From Streptomyces lydicus (GTDB lineage: Bacteria; Actinomycetota; Actinomycetes; Streptomycetales; Streptomycetaceae): DNA of 64,000 nt. The DNA lies in contig NZ_JNZA01000001.1 in the NCBI RefSeq assembly GCF_000717345.1, positions 124,001 to 188,000 of the forward strand, written 5' to 3'. The position numbers were made by a program, and so were the translations under genes. The notes beneath the pieces were generated by a model that saw only the letters and a list, made by a program, of their open reading frames with translations, had not been told where the DNA came from and did no database searches. The first letter of the stretch is position 1, and the number at the start of each line of letters is the position of its first letter. Shown here one piece after another: positions 47,000 to 54,742 of this stretch.

Positions 47000-48769
47000 A
47001 TGCCCGCTCCGTATCCGTCCTCCGGTCAGCCGTTGCAGCAGCGCTCGGGCATGCCCACGGAGCGGTACACCGCCTACCCGCCACTCGACCTCCCGGACCG
47101 CTCCTGGCCGGCCAAGACCCTCACCCGGGCCCCGCAGTGGTGCGCGGTGGACCTGCGGGACGGCAATCAGGCGCTCGCCGTCCCCATGGACCTCGCACGC
47201 AAACGAAAACTGTTCGAACTCCAGGTCCGGATGGGATTCAAGGAGATCGAGGTCGGTTTCCCGGCGGCCAGCAGGACCGACTTCGATTTCATCCGGCTGC
47301 TCATCGAAGAGGACCTGATACCGGACGACGTGGCCATCCAGGTCATCATGCCGGCCCGCGAGGAACACATCCGCCGCACCTTCGACTCCCTGGCCGGGGC
47401 GCGCCACGCCGTCGCCCACCTCTACCACTCCACCTCGTGCCTCCAGCGCGAGGTCGTGTTCGGCATGGACCAGGCACAGATCAAGGACCTGGCGGTCCGC
47501 AGCACCCGGCTGTGCAAGAAACTCGCCGAGGAGAGCGGTAATCCCGGCATCCGGTACGAGTACTCACCGGAATCCTTCACCGGCACCGAACTGGACTTCG
47601 CCCTGGAGATCAGCAACGCGGTCGCCGACGTGTGGGACCCGGACCCCGAGCACAAGATGATTCTCAACCTCCCTGCCACCGTCGAACTGTCGACGCCCAA
47701 CATCTACGCGGACCAGATCGAGTGGATGCACCGCCACCTCGACCGCCGGGACTCCCTCATCCTCTCCATCCACCCGCACAACGACCGCGGCACCGCCGTC
47801 GCCGCCGCCGAACTCGCCTGCCTGGCCGGGGCGGAACGCATCGAGGGCTGCCTCTTCGGAAACGGCGAACGCACCGGCAACGTCGACCTCGTCACCCTCG
47901 GACTCAACCTCTTCACCCAGGGCGTCGACCCGATGATCGACTACTCGGACCTCCCCGGCATCGCCGCCACCGTCGCCCACTGCAACCGGCTGCCGGTGCA
48001 CCCGCGCCACCCCTACGGCGGCGAACTCGTCCACACCGCCTTCTCGGGCTCCCACCAGGACGCCATCAAGAAGGGCTTCGAGGCCCTGGAACGCACGGCC
48101 GCCACCACCGGCACGCCGCTGTCCCAGCTCCCGTGGGCCGTGCCCTATCTGCCGATCGACCCCAAGGACATCGGCCGCGACTACGAAGCAGTGATCCGCG
48201 TCAACTCCCAGTCGGGAAAAGCGGGTTCGTCCTACCTCCTGAAAACCGAGTACCACCTGGACCTGCCCCGCCCGCTCCAGGCGGAATTCGCGGGGATCAT
48301 CCAGGAACACACCGACGGCGCCGACGGGGAACTGACCGCCCGCGAGGTGTGGTCGGTCTTCCGCACCACCTACCTGGAAGCCACCCGGCCGCTCCACCTC
48401 GTCGACCACACCCCGCAGCCGACCGACGACGGCACCCGCCACGCCCTCACCTGCACCCTGCTGGCCGACGGCGCCACGGTGACCCTGCACGGCACCGGCA
48501 CCGGCCTCGCCGACGCGCTGCTCGCCGGCCTCCCGTCGCTCCCACCCACCGACGGCTTCGACTACGCCGGCCTCACCGTGGGTGACGTCCACCAGCACCC
48601 CCTCCCCGCCGAGGACGGCCGGAGCCCCCAAGCCGTCGCCTACGTCCGGATCGACCACCACCAGCGCTCCACCTGGGGCGCCGCGATCCGCGCCGACTCC
48701 GGCACGGCAACCCTGCACGCCGTCCTCAGCGCGGTGAACCGGCTCCACGCCCACAACTCCGCCGACTGA
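47000..48769 (+). CDS. leuA: 2-Isopropylmalate synthase paralogue (LeuA-like)
   Basis: The protein is 589 residues and full length for the actinobacterial LeuA type. The catalytic barrel has WCAVDLRDGNQAL (metal-binding Asp), EIEVGFPAASRTDFDF, LSIHPHNDRGT (metal His pair) and LFGNGERTGNVD; the C-terminal LeuA dimer/allosteric domain is present from about residue 425. It should condense acetyl-CoA with 2-ketoisovalerate or a related 2-keto acid. ATG 47000 is chosen for its GAGGAGAA at 46988-46995. ATG 46922, which overlaps the radical SAM stop (ATGA), would add 26 low-complexity residues and may be the true coupled start. It is probably an extra, cluster-dedicated copy for precursor supply or tolerance. 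Confidence 0.85.
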   Translation: MPAPYPSSGQPLQQRSGMPTERYTAYPPLDLPDRSWPAKTLTRAPQWCAVDLRDGNQALAVPMDLARKRKLFELQVRMGFKEIEVGFPAASRTDFDFIRLLIEEDLIPDDVAIQVIMPAREEHIRRTFDSLAGARHAVAHLYHSTSCLQREVVFGMDQAQIKDLAVRSTRLCKKLAEESGNPGIRYEYSPESFTGTELDFALEISNAVADVWDPDPEHKMILNLPATVELSTPNIYADQIEWMHRHLDRRDSLILSIHPHNDRGTAVAAAELACLAGAERIEGCLFGNGERTGNVDLVTLGLNLFTQGVDPMIDYSDLPGIAATVAHCNRLPVHPRHPYGGELVHTAFSGSHQDAIKKGFEALERTAATTGTPLSQLPWAVPYLPIDPKDIGRDYEAVIRVNSQSGKAGSSYLLKTEYHLDLPRPLQAEFAGIIQEHTDGADGELTAREVWSVFRTTYLEATRPLHLVDHTPQPTDDGTRHALTCTLLADGATVTLHGTGTGLADALLAGLPSLPPTDGFDYAGLTVGDVHQHPLPAEDGRSPQAVAYVRIDHHQRSTWGAAIRADSGTATLHAVLSAVNRLHAHNSAD

Positions 48770-48806
48770 CCGCCGCCCGCCACCGATCGGGGCTTTCCGC
48801 CCGGGC

Positions 48807-48831
48807 CGGAAACCAGACCCTCCGGTTTCCG
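48807..48831. terminator. Hairpin terminator at the right edge of the cluster
   Basis: CGGAAACC (48807-48814) pairs with GGTTTCCG (48824-48831) over a 9-nt loop, 37 bp after the LeuA-like stop. A second hairpin, CCGGTG/CACCGG, follows at 48858-48871. Together they separate the cluster from the convergent LysR gene. Confidence 0.6.
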
Positions 48832-48883
48832 CCCCGGCGGTGCCCCCGGTCCGACTGCCGGTGCTCACCGGTGCCGGTCGGGG

Positions 48884-49789
48884 TCAGTCCAGCGTGAAGC
48901 CATGGGTGTGTACCCACTGCGTTGCCTGCTGGACGAAGGCGTGGGTGGCGGCGCTCTGGTAGGTGCTTTCGCGGCGTAGGAGGGTGACGGTGCGGGAGGG
49001 GAGTGGGGGAGTGAGGGGGACGGGGGTGAGATGGGCGTGGTCGCGGGTGATGGCGTCGGGCAGGACGGTGGCCAGTGGGGTGCGGGTGACGATTTCGGTG
49101 AGGGCGTTGATGGAGTTGGCCTCGACCGCGATCCGGGGCTGGACGTGATGGACGGCGAAGTGCTCGTCGATGTGCCGACGGGTGGCGAAGTCCCCACTCA
49201 GCAACGCGAGATGACGCTCGCGCAGTTCCGCGACCGGTAGTGGGCCCGCCTGACCGGCCCGGGGGTGGTGAGGGCCGACGACGAGGCTGAGGGTTTCGGT
49301 GAACATCGGGGTGGATTCGATGCCAGGCAGGTGCGTGGCGCTGAAGGCGAAGCCGAGGTCCAGGCGGTCGTCCAGGAGGTCTGCTTCGAGACGGTCCTGC
49401 GTCATTTCGCGGACGTCCAGGGTGATGCCGGGATGGCGGTCGTAGAAGCCGGCGACGAGCGGGCCGATGAGGTAGGCGGTGAAGGTGGGGGTGACGGCGA
49501 GGCGGAGGTGGCCCCGGGACAGGTCCTGGACGTCCACCACGGCCCGCTCCCCGGCCGCCAGGTCCCGTAGGGCGCGCCGGGCGTAGTGGACATAGGCCGC
49601 GCCGGCGTCGGTCAGGCGTACGGTACGGCCGGTGCGGTCCAGCAATTGCACGCCAAGGGCTCTCTCCAGCTGCCTGACCTGCTGGGAAAGGGTGGGCTGG
49701 GCGATCCGCAGTTCTTCGGCGGCGCGGGTGAAGTTGGCGTGCTCGGCGACCGCGAGCAGGTAGCGCAGATGACGCAGTTCCGGCTTCAT
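48884..49789 (-). CDS. cynR: LysR family transcriptional regulator, CynR-like
   Basis: The protein is 301 residues. The N-terminal winged HTH (1-60) reads LRHLRYLLAVAEHANFTRAAEELRIAQPTLSQQVRQLERALGVQLLDRTGR, and the C-terminal periplasmic-binding-like effector domain fills the rest. The gene is divergent from carbonic anhydrase and cyanase genes, the arrangement of cynR with cynTS in other bacteria, where CynR activates the operon in response to cyanate. The symbol rests on this context. Confidence 0.8.
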   Translation of the reverse strand: MKPELRHLRYLLAVAEHANFTRAAEELRIAQPTLSQQVRQLERALGVQLLDRTGRTVRLTDAGAAYVHYARRALRDLAAGERAVVDVQDLSRGHLRLAVTPTFTAYLIGPLVAGFYDRHPGITLDVREMTQDRLEADLLDDRLDLGFAFSATHLPGIESTPMFTETLSLVVGPHHPRAGQAGPLPVAELRERHLALLSGDFATRRHIDEHFAVHHVQPRIAVEANSINALTEIVTRTPLATVLPDAITRDHAHLTPVPLTPPLPSRTVTLLRRESTYQSAATHAFVQQATQWVHTHGFTLD

Positions 49790-49798
49790 GAAGGAAGA

Positions 49799-49849
49799 CT
49801 ATAGATGTCATCGATGGCAGCTAGAGATATTGCGTCTTGGACACTATAG
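49799..49849. promoter_or_regulatory. LysR-type regulatory region with repeated CTATAG and an imperfect palindrome
   Basis: An AT-rich 129-bp divergent region holds the imperfect 14-bp palindrome TGTCATCGATGGCA (49806-49819) and two copies of ACTATAG (49798-49804 and 49843-49849) 45 bp apart. This spacing fits LysR recognition and activation sites placed on both sides of a promoter. Confidence 0.4.
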
Positions 49850-49918
49850 GAGCAGGTCATGCACAGTGAATGACGTCGGGCCCCACCGACAGCCCCGAAC
49901 GAAAGGGACACCCGGGTC

Positions 49919-50521
49919 ATGCGTCATCTCGCCGAGGGGATCCACCGCTTCCAGCGCGAGGTCTTCCCCGACAAGTCCGGGCTCTTCGCCCAGCTGGCCA
50001 CCACCCACCAGCCCGGCACGCTCTTCATCAGCTGCTCCGACGCCCGCGTCGTGCCCGAGCTGATCACGCAGGCCGATCCCGGCGACCTGTTCGTCATCCG
50101 CACCGCCGGCAACCTGATCCCTGCCTACGCCCCCGGCTCGGACGGCGTGGTCGCCGGCATCGAGTACGCGGTGGCCGTGCTGGGCGTGAAGGACGTCATC
50201 GTCTGCGGGCACTCCTCCTGCGGCGCCATGACCGCCCTCGCCGAGGGCCACGATCTGACCGGAGCGCCGGCCGTCGCCGACTGGCTGCGCCACGCGGACG
50301 CCTCCCGGGCCCGCATCGCGGCCGACACGACGGACGAGGAGAAGGTGCCGGCGCTGGTACGGGCGAACGTCGCCGCGCAGGTGGCGAACCTGGCCACCCA
50401 CCCGTCGGTGGCCCGCGCCCTGGCCGAGGGCAACGTACGGCTGCACGGCTGGGTCTTCGACATACCCACCGGCACCGTCGAAGAAGTCGACGACGCCACG
50501 CGCCCGGCCCCCGCGGCCTGA
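49919..50521 (+). CDS. cynT: Beta-carbonic anhydrase (CynT-like)
   Basis: The protein is 200 residues. Zinc and catalytic residues are all visible: Cys and Asp in FISCSDARVVPE (near 40), Arg in IRTAGNLIP, and His and Cys in VCGHSSCGAM (near 100). It interconverts CO2 and bicarbonate. Beside cyanase it keeps up the bicarbonate needed as co-substrate for cyanate breakdown. The start ATG 49919 follows GAAAGGGA. It is the first gene of the operon activated by the LysR regulator. Confidence 0.9.
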   Translation: MRHLAEGIHRFQREVFPDKSGLFAQLATTHQPGTLFISCSDARVVPELITQADPGDLFVIRTAGNLIPAYAPGSDGVVAGIEYAVAVLGVKDVIVCGHSSCGAMTALAEGHDLTGAPAVADWLRHADASRARIAADTTDEEKVPALVRANVAAQVANLATHPSVARALAEGNVRLHGWVFDIPTGTVEEVDDATRPAPAA

Positions 50522-50555
50522 CCAACCCCTCCCCTTTTCCTCACCCGCCCGGGCC

Positions 50556-50584
50556 TTCCCTGGTCCGACTTTCCCTGGTCCGAC
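50556..50584 (+). repeat. Tandem 15-bp repeat between cynT and cynS
   Basis: TTCCCTGGTCCGAC occurs at 50556-50569 and again at 50571-50584, followed by a run of CTGCCC-like units to about 50606. The 168-bp spacer has no gene. It may be simple slippage or an mRNA spacer. Confidence 0.55.
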
Positions 50585-50689
50585 CTGCCCTGCCCCGCCC
50601 TGCCCTGATCCGGTGCCCGGTCTCCCGGGGCCGTCACGACGTCCTGCCTCCCTCCCCCGGGGGCGGGCCATCCGAAAGGAAGCATTCCC

Positions 50690-51160
50690 ATGGTGCACGC
50701 CCAGTTCGACAACAGCGCCCGTCAGCAGCTCGCGATCGCCGCGGTCGAGGCCAAGACCCGCCGCGACGTGTCCTGGCAGCAGCTCGCCGACGCCGCCGGC
50801 CTGTCCGTCGCCTTCGTCACCGCCGCCGTCCTCGGCCAGCACGCCCTGCCGCAGCAGTCCGCCCAGGCCGTCGCCGAGCTGCTCGGCCTGGACGACGACG
50901 CGGTGATGCTGCTGCAGACCATCCCCACCCGCGGTTCCCTCGACGGCAGCATTCCGACCGACCCGACCATCTACCGCTTCTACGAGATGCTCCAGGTCTA
51001 CGGCACCACCCTCAAGGCCCTGGTCCACGAGCAGTTCGGTGACGGCATCATCTCCGCGATCAACTTCAAGCTCGACGTGAAGAAGGTGGCCGACCCCGAG
51101 GGCGGCGAGCGCGCCGTCATCACGCTCGACGGCAAGTACCTGCCCACCAAGCCCTTCTGA
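50690..51160 (+). CDS. cynS: Cyanase (cyanate hydratase)
   Basis: The protein is 156 residues, the same length as E. coli CynS. The N-terminal helical DNA-binding-like domain is followed by the cyanase fold. The three catalytic residues are present: Arg and Glu in [12 protein letters not shown] and Ser in [10 protein letters not shown]. It converts cyanate plus bicarbonate to ammonia and CO2, working as a decamer in the cytosol. ATG 50690 has GAAAGGAAG at 50674-50682. It lies between the carbonic anhydrase and a deaminase gene on the same strand. Confidence 0.95.
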   Translation: MVHAQFDNSARQQLAIAAVEAKTRRDVSWQQLADAAGLSVAFVTAAVLGQHALPQQSAQAVAELLGLDDDAVMLLQTIPTRGSLDGSIPTDPTIYRFYEMLQVYGTTLKALVHEQFGDGIISAINFKLDVKKVADPEGGERAVITLDGKYLPTKPF

Positions 51161-51252
51161 GGCACCCCGGCAGAAACAGCACAACGCTCCCGGGGCGGGG
51201 CCCTTCGCCAACGCGCTTCCGGCCCCGCCCCTCTCTTTTGCTGGAGGACCCC

Positions 51253-51750
51253 ATGGATTTCGTACAGCGCACCATCGACCTCGCCCGGCAGAACGTCGCC
51301 GAGGGCGGCCGGCCGTTCGCCACCGTCATCGTCAAGGACGGCGAGATCCTCGCCGAGTCCCCGAACAAGGTCGCCCAGACCAACGACCCCACCGCCCACG
51401 CCGAGATCCTCGCCATCCGTGAGGCGTGCGTGAAGCTGGGCACCGAGCACCTGACCGGCACCACCATCTACGTGCTCGCCCACCCGTGCCCGATGTGCCT
51501 GGGCTCGCTCTACTACTGCTCGCCGGACGAGGTCGTCTTCCTCACCACCCGCGACGCCTACGAGCCCCACTATGTCGACGACCGCAAGTACTTCGAACTC
51601 GACTCCTTCTACGGCGAGTTCGCCAAGGACTACACCGAGCGCCGCCTGCCGATGCGCCACGAGCCGCGCGAGGACGCCATCGAGGTGTACAAGTTCTGGC
51701 AGGCGAACAACGGCGGCGAACGCCGCGTGGCCGGCGCTCCCACCCTCTGA
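51253..51750 (+). CDS. Nucleoside/nucleobase deaminase (CDA fold, GuaD-like)
   Basis: The protein is 165 residues with the zinc deaminase motifs HAEILAIREA (near 55) and PCPMCLGSLYYC (near 82). The C-terminal Asp/Tyr-rich tail (YEPHYVDDRKYFELDSFYGEF) is typical of tRNA-adenosine/guanine deaminase relatives acting on free bases. The start ATG 51253 has GGAGGA at 51243-51248, so the upstream TTG is not used. It follows cyanase by 92 bp on the same strand and is probably part of the cyn operon. The true substrate is unknown; isocytosine-, guanine- or creatinine-like compounds are possible. Confidence 0.8.
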   Translation: MDFVQRTIDLARQNVAEGGRPFATVIVKDGEILAESPNKVAQTNDPTAHAEILAIREACVKLGTEHLTGTTIYVLAHPCPMCLGSLYYCSPDEVVFLTTRDAYEPHYVDDRKYFELDSFYGEFAKDYTERRLPMRHEPREDAIEVYKFWQANNGGERRVAGAPTL

Positions 51751-51818
51751 CAGCCAACCGAGGGCGACCACCGAGGGATGCCGTGGGCCCGCTCAGCGGC
51801 GGGTCACGGCCTCTTCGC

Positions 51819-52274
51819 TTACGTGCCGCAGCTCCACGCGTCGACCGTCGCGGCGGCCCAGGCCCTGACGCGTTCCGCGAACTCCGAGGAGGGGAACGAC
51901 CCGTCCACGGCGACGTCATGAATCGTGACGGAGAAACGGGATCGCGGCGCGTCCCGGGGCGGCTGGGCCGGGTCCCGGACGTCGTGTGAAGACCTGCCCT
52001 TCACGCGATGGGAGTTGCCACGGCGAGCCTGACCGACGAGCTGGTTCACTTCGTCGAGGCCGCCTGCGAGGTATGCCTGCAGGAGCGCCCAGGCCATCGC
52101 GCCGTCGTCGGCGGGAAGCCGACTGGGGTGCTGGAGCAGGAAGCAGGAAACTGAGACGCCGTGCAGCGGCCCCCACGGTGCCTGCCGCGCATGGTCCAAC
52201 GCGAGCAATGCGTCGAACAGCTCGTCACAGGACCGCGGGCCCATCGGCGCACCGCACTCCGTGCAGGATTCCAT
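51819..52274 (-). CDS. DUF5946 family protein
   Basis: The protein is 151 residues. The N-terminus MESCTECGAP has a CxxC pair, followed by SCDELFDALLALDHARQAPWGPLHGVSVSCFLLQHPSRL, the conserved start of the DUF5946 proteins common in actinobacteria. The C-terminus is WAAATVDAW-like. The function is unknown; the Cys pair and His residues could bind zinc. It is convergent with the deaminase gene. Confidence 0.7.
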   Translation of the reverse strand: MESCTECGAPMGPRSCDELFDALLALDHARQAPWGPLHGVSVSCFLLQHPSRLPADDGAMAWALLQAYLAGGLDEVNQLVGQARRGNSHRVKGRSSHDVRDPAQPPRDAPRSRFSVTIHDVAVDGSFPSSEFAERVRAWAAATVDAWSCGT

Positions 52275-52432
52275 GCCCCCTCCTTGACCCTCGGCGTACA
52301 GCGTAGCCAGGGCTCCAGCCGTAGAGATGCTCGGCCGACCACGAGACGCACGTCACACTCGGTCATGTCACATCGTGCCGAGCCACTTCCGTCCTAGGTG
52401 TGTAGCCACCGAAAACGGTAGAGGAGCACCTC

Positions 52433-52906
52433 ATGGATGCCCGTTTGAACATGTTCGGCAGCCCGATCGCAGGCAAGGTCTGGAAGCACATCATCGCGGC
52501 GAACAAGGAGCTCGCGGACTCGTCGCTGCCGGCCGCGACGCAGGAGCTGGTGAAGATCCGCGCGAGTCAGATCAACGGGTGCGGCTTCTGCCTCGACATG
52601 CACACCAAGGACGCCGCGGCGGCGGGTGAGAGCGCGGGGCGCCTCAATCTGGTCGCGGCGTGGCGGGAGGCCACGGTCTTCACCGACGCCGAGCGCGCGG
52701 CGCTGGAGGTGACGGAGCAGGGGACCCGCCTTGCCGACGCGGCCGGTGGTGTCACCGACGAAGCCTGGGCGAACGCCGCCAAGCACTACGACGAGGAGCA
52801 ACTCGCCGCCCTGGTGTCCCTCATAGCCCTCATCAACGCCTTCAACCGCGGGAACGTCATCACCCAGCAGCCCGCCGGCGACTACCAGCCCGGCCAGTTC
52901 GGATAA
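52433..52906 (+). CDS. Carboxymuconolactone decarboxylase family protein (AhpD-like)
   Basis: The protein is 157 residues. The CMD/AhpD signature is clear: LVKIRASQINGCGFCLDMHTKDA, with the redox CxxC and downstream His. Such proteins reduce peroxides or act as alkylhydroperoxidases with lipoyl or thiol partners. ATG 52433 has GAGGAG at 52421-52426. No redox partner lies beside it. It is divergent from the DUF5946 gene over 158 bp. Confidence 0.87.
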   Translation: MDARLNMFGSPIAGKVWKHIIAANKELADSSLPAATQELVKIRASQINGCGFCLDMHTKDAAAAGESAGRLNLVAAWREATVFTDAERAALEVTEQGTRLADAAGGVTDEAWANAAKHYDEEQLAALVSLIALINAFNRGNVITQQPAGDYQPGQFG

Positions 52907-53039
52907 CGAGGAGTGCCTGGGCCGGGCACGAGGACGCCTGGCCCAGGGGTCTCTCCTGCCCACCGGTCGAGGGCGACGACGCGGACGGACGTGTCCATGA
53001 AGGCGAGTGCCGCCCGGACCGGCCTCGGCCCGGCGACGG

Positions 53040-53648
53040 TCAGCGGGCAGGGCCTTCTTCGGGGGGTGGGCCCAGCAGAGCAGCCACGAGGCGTGTGAGC
53101 TGCGGCCGTGAGTCGGGTGTGCCCGGCCAGCTGGTCATCAAGAGGTGATGGGCCGTGCCGACGACGGCGAGAGCCACGGTGCCCGGGGCGACGGTTTCCG
53201 CCACCCGGCCGAGCTTGCGTTCGGCCTCCAGGTAGCCGGCGATCGCCTCCTGGATCGCGGTGAAGCCGGGCGCCCCGCCTTCCAGGGCCTCGCGGACGCG
53301 CAGGGCGGATGCGGGGCGCGTCATCGCGACGCCCGCGATGACCGGGCCGCCGGAGTCGAGCAGCGCGAGAGCCACGGCGGCGACGTTCGCCGTTACCGAG
53401 CCCTCCCCGGCGAGATCGGCGAGTGCCTGTGCCTTGGTGGCCGTACGCGCGAACCGGTCGAGGCAGAGTTCGGCCACGAACTCGTCGAGCCCGGCGAAGT
53501 GCGCGTGCAGCAGCCCCTTGGCGCAGCCGGCCTCGGTGGTGATCGCCCGGCTGGTCAGCGCGCCGGGACCGTCCTTCTCCAGGACGCGTTCGGCGGCGGC
53601 GAACAGCCGCTCACGTACGTCCGGCGTCGCCACTCCGCGCGGTGACAT
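53040..53648 (-). CDS. TetR family transcriptional regulator
   Basis: The protein is 202 residues. The HTH (about 10-55) reads RERLFAAAERVLEKDGPGALTSRAITTEAGCAKGLLHAHFAGLDEF. The C-terminal helices are ligand-binding and not informative. It is divergent from the methyltransferase gene, and two tandem palindromes sharing a TGGGC/GCCCA core lie between them, so it very likely represses that gene and itself. Confidence 0.85.
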   Translation of the reverse strand: MSPRGVATPDVRERLFAAAERVLEKDGPGALTSRAITTEAGCAKGLLHAHFAGLDEFVAELCLDRFARTATKAQALADLAGEGSVTANVAAVALALLDSGGPVIAGVAMTRPASALRVREALEGGAPGFTAIQEAIAGYLEAERKLGRVAETVAPGTVALAVVGTAHHLLMTSWPGTPDSRPQLTRLVAALLGPPPEEGPAR

Positions 53649-53712
53649 GGGCCTCTCCCGTGCTGCTGCGGGTCGTTGTCGGGGCGGATCCCCTCGTGGA
53701 TCTTAACGGTGA

Positions 53713-53741
53713 TTGCCAGTATGGGCGTGTGCCCATACTAT
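53713..53741 (+). promoter_or_regulatory. Promoter of the methyltransferase gene
   Basis: TTGCCA (53713-53718), a 17-bp spacer and TACTAT (53736-53741) form a good vegetative promoter. The first palindrome fills the space between the two boxes, so bound repressor would block RNA polymerase. Confidence 0.55.
53718..53739. promoter_or_regulatory. TetR operator 1 (perfect palindrome)
   Basis: AGTATGGGC (53718-53726) and GCCCATACT (53731-53739) are fully complementary around GTGT. The 9-bp arms and 22-bp length are typical of TetR-family sites. Confidence 0.7.
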
Positions 53742-53742
53742 T

Positions 53743-53756
53743 TGGGCGCATGCCCA
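53743..53756. promoter_or_regulatory. TetR operator 2 (shorter palindrome)
   Basis: TGGGC (53743-53747) and GCCCA (53752-53756) flank GCAT and repeat the core of operator 1. The centres are 21 bp apart, two helical turns, which suits cooperative binding of two dimers. Confidence 0.6.
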
Positions 53757-53784
53757 TTCTCGCCGTAGTCACAAGGAGGCACCC

Positions 53785-54633
53785 GTGCCGAACGTCGTCA
53801 ACACCGAGCAGGCGCAGGCATGGAACGGACCCGAAGGCACTCACTGGGCCCGCAATCAGGACCGGTGGAACGCCGTGAACGAAGGCTTCAACGAACCGCT
53901 GCTCGCTGCCGCCGGGATCACCGGGGCGCACCGGACCCTCGACATCGGGTGCGGCTCCGGCCACACCACGCGGCTCGCCGCGCACCGGGCGCCGGGAGGA
54001 CGCGCGCTGGGACTCGATCTGTCCGGCCCGATGCTGGCCGAGGCACGCGCCCGCGCGGATCGAGAGGGCATCTCCAACGTCGCCTTCGAGCAGGGGGACG
54101 CCCAGGTGTACCCCTTCGCGGCGGGCACGTTCGACTCGGCGGTCAGCCGCTACGGGGTGATGTTCTTCGGCGACCCCGTCGCGGCGTTCGGCAACATCGG
54201 CCGGGCGCTGCGGCCCGGCGGGCGCCTGGCGTTCGTCTGCCCGGCCGATGCCGCGCTCAACGGCTGGGTGGATGCCATGGCGGTTCTGCGCGATCTGCTC
54301 CCGCTCGGCGACTTCGGGCGGCCCGGGCTACCCGGCATGTTCTCCCTGGCCGCCCCGGACCGTATCCGCGACGTCCTCACCGCGGCCGGATTCACCGGCA
54401 TCACCGTCAAGCAGGCCCAGAAGTACGGGACGTGGGGGAGCGGGGCCGCGGACGCGGCGGAATTCTTGCTGGCCACGGGCCCCGGCCGGCACCTCATGGG
54501 GCAGGTCGGCGCAACGACGCGAGGCCGCGCCCGCCAGGCACTGGAGGCCCATCTGCGCGCCCACGAGACGGCGGACGGCACGGTGCGGCTGCGCAGCACG
54601 TCGTGGCTGGTCACGGCGGACCGCCCGGCCTGA
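53785..54633 (+). CDS. Class I SAM-dependent methyltransferase
   Basis: The protein is 282 residues. Motif I is TLDIGCGSGHTTRLAA (near 52), motif II ALGLDLSGPMLAEARARA, the acidic loop EQGDAQVYPFAAGTFDSAVSRYGVMFF, and the ALRPGGRLAFV strand follows. This is the UbiE/Methyltransf_11 type; the substrate is not evident. GTG 53785 has AAGGAGG at 53773-53779, so the frame upstream through the palindromes is non-coding. Expression should be induced when the divergent TetR protein binds its ligand. Confidence 0.85.
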   Translation: MPNVVNTEQAQAWNGPEGTHWARNQDRWNAVNEGFNEPLLAAAGITGAHRTLDIGCGSGHTTRLAAHRAPGGRALGLDLSGPMLAEARARADREGISNVAFEQGDAQVYPFAAGTFDSAVSRYGVMFFGDPVAAFGNIGRALRPGGRLAFVCPADAALNGWVDAMAVLRDLLPLGDFGRPGLPGMFSLAAPDRIRDVLTAAGFTGITVKQAQKYGTWGSGAADAAEFLLATGPGRHLMGQVGATTRGRARQALEAHLRAHETADGTVRLRSTSWLVTADRPA

Positions 54634-54742
54634 GTGCACGGCGCCGCCGAGGCTGCCGGGCCGGCCCCGGTGGTAGCGGTCGAATAACTTCTGCGTCCAG
54701 CGGATGTACCAGGGCGGAGGGACCCGGGTAGGTTCAGCCCCC

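Noticed and set aside
49919..50612. Possible cyanate-linked self-resistance for the NRPS product
   Set aside because: The operon has its own LysR regulator and lies beyond the terminator at 48807-48831; it matches the ordinary cynRTS arrangement, so a link to the cluster is not supported.
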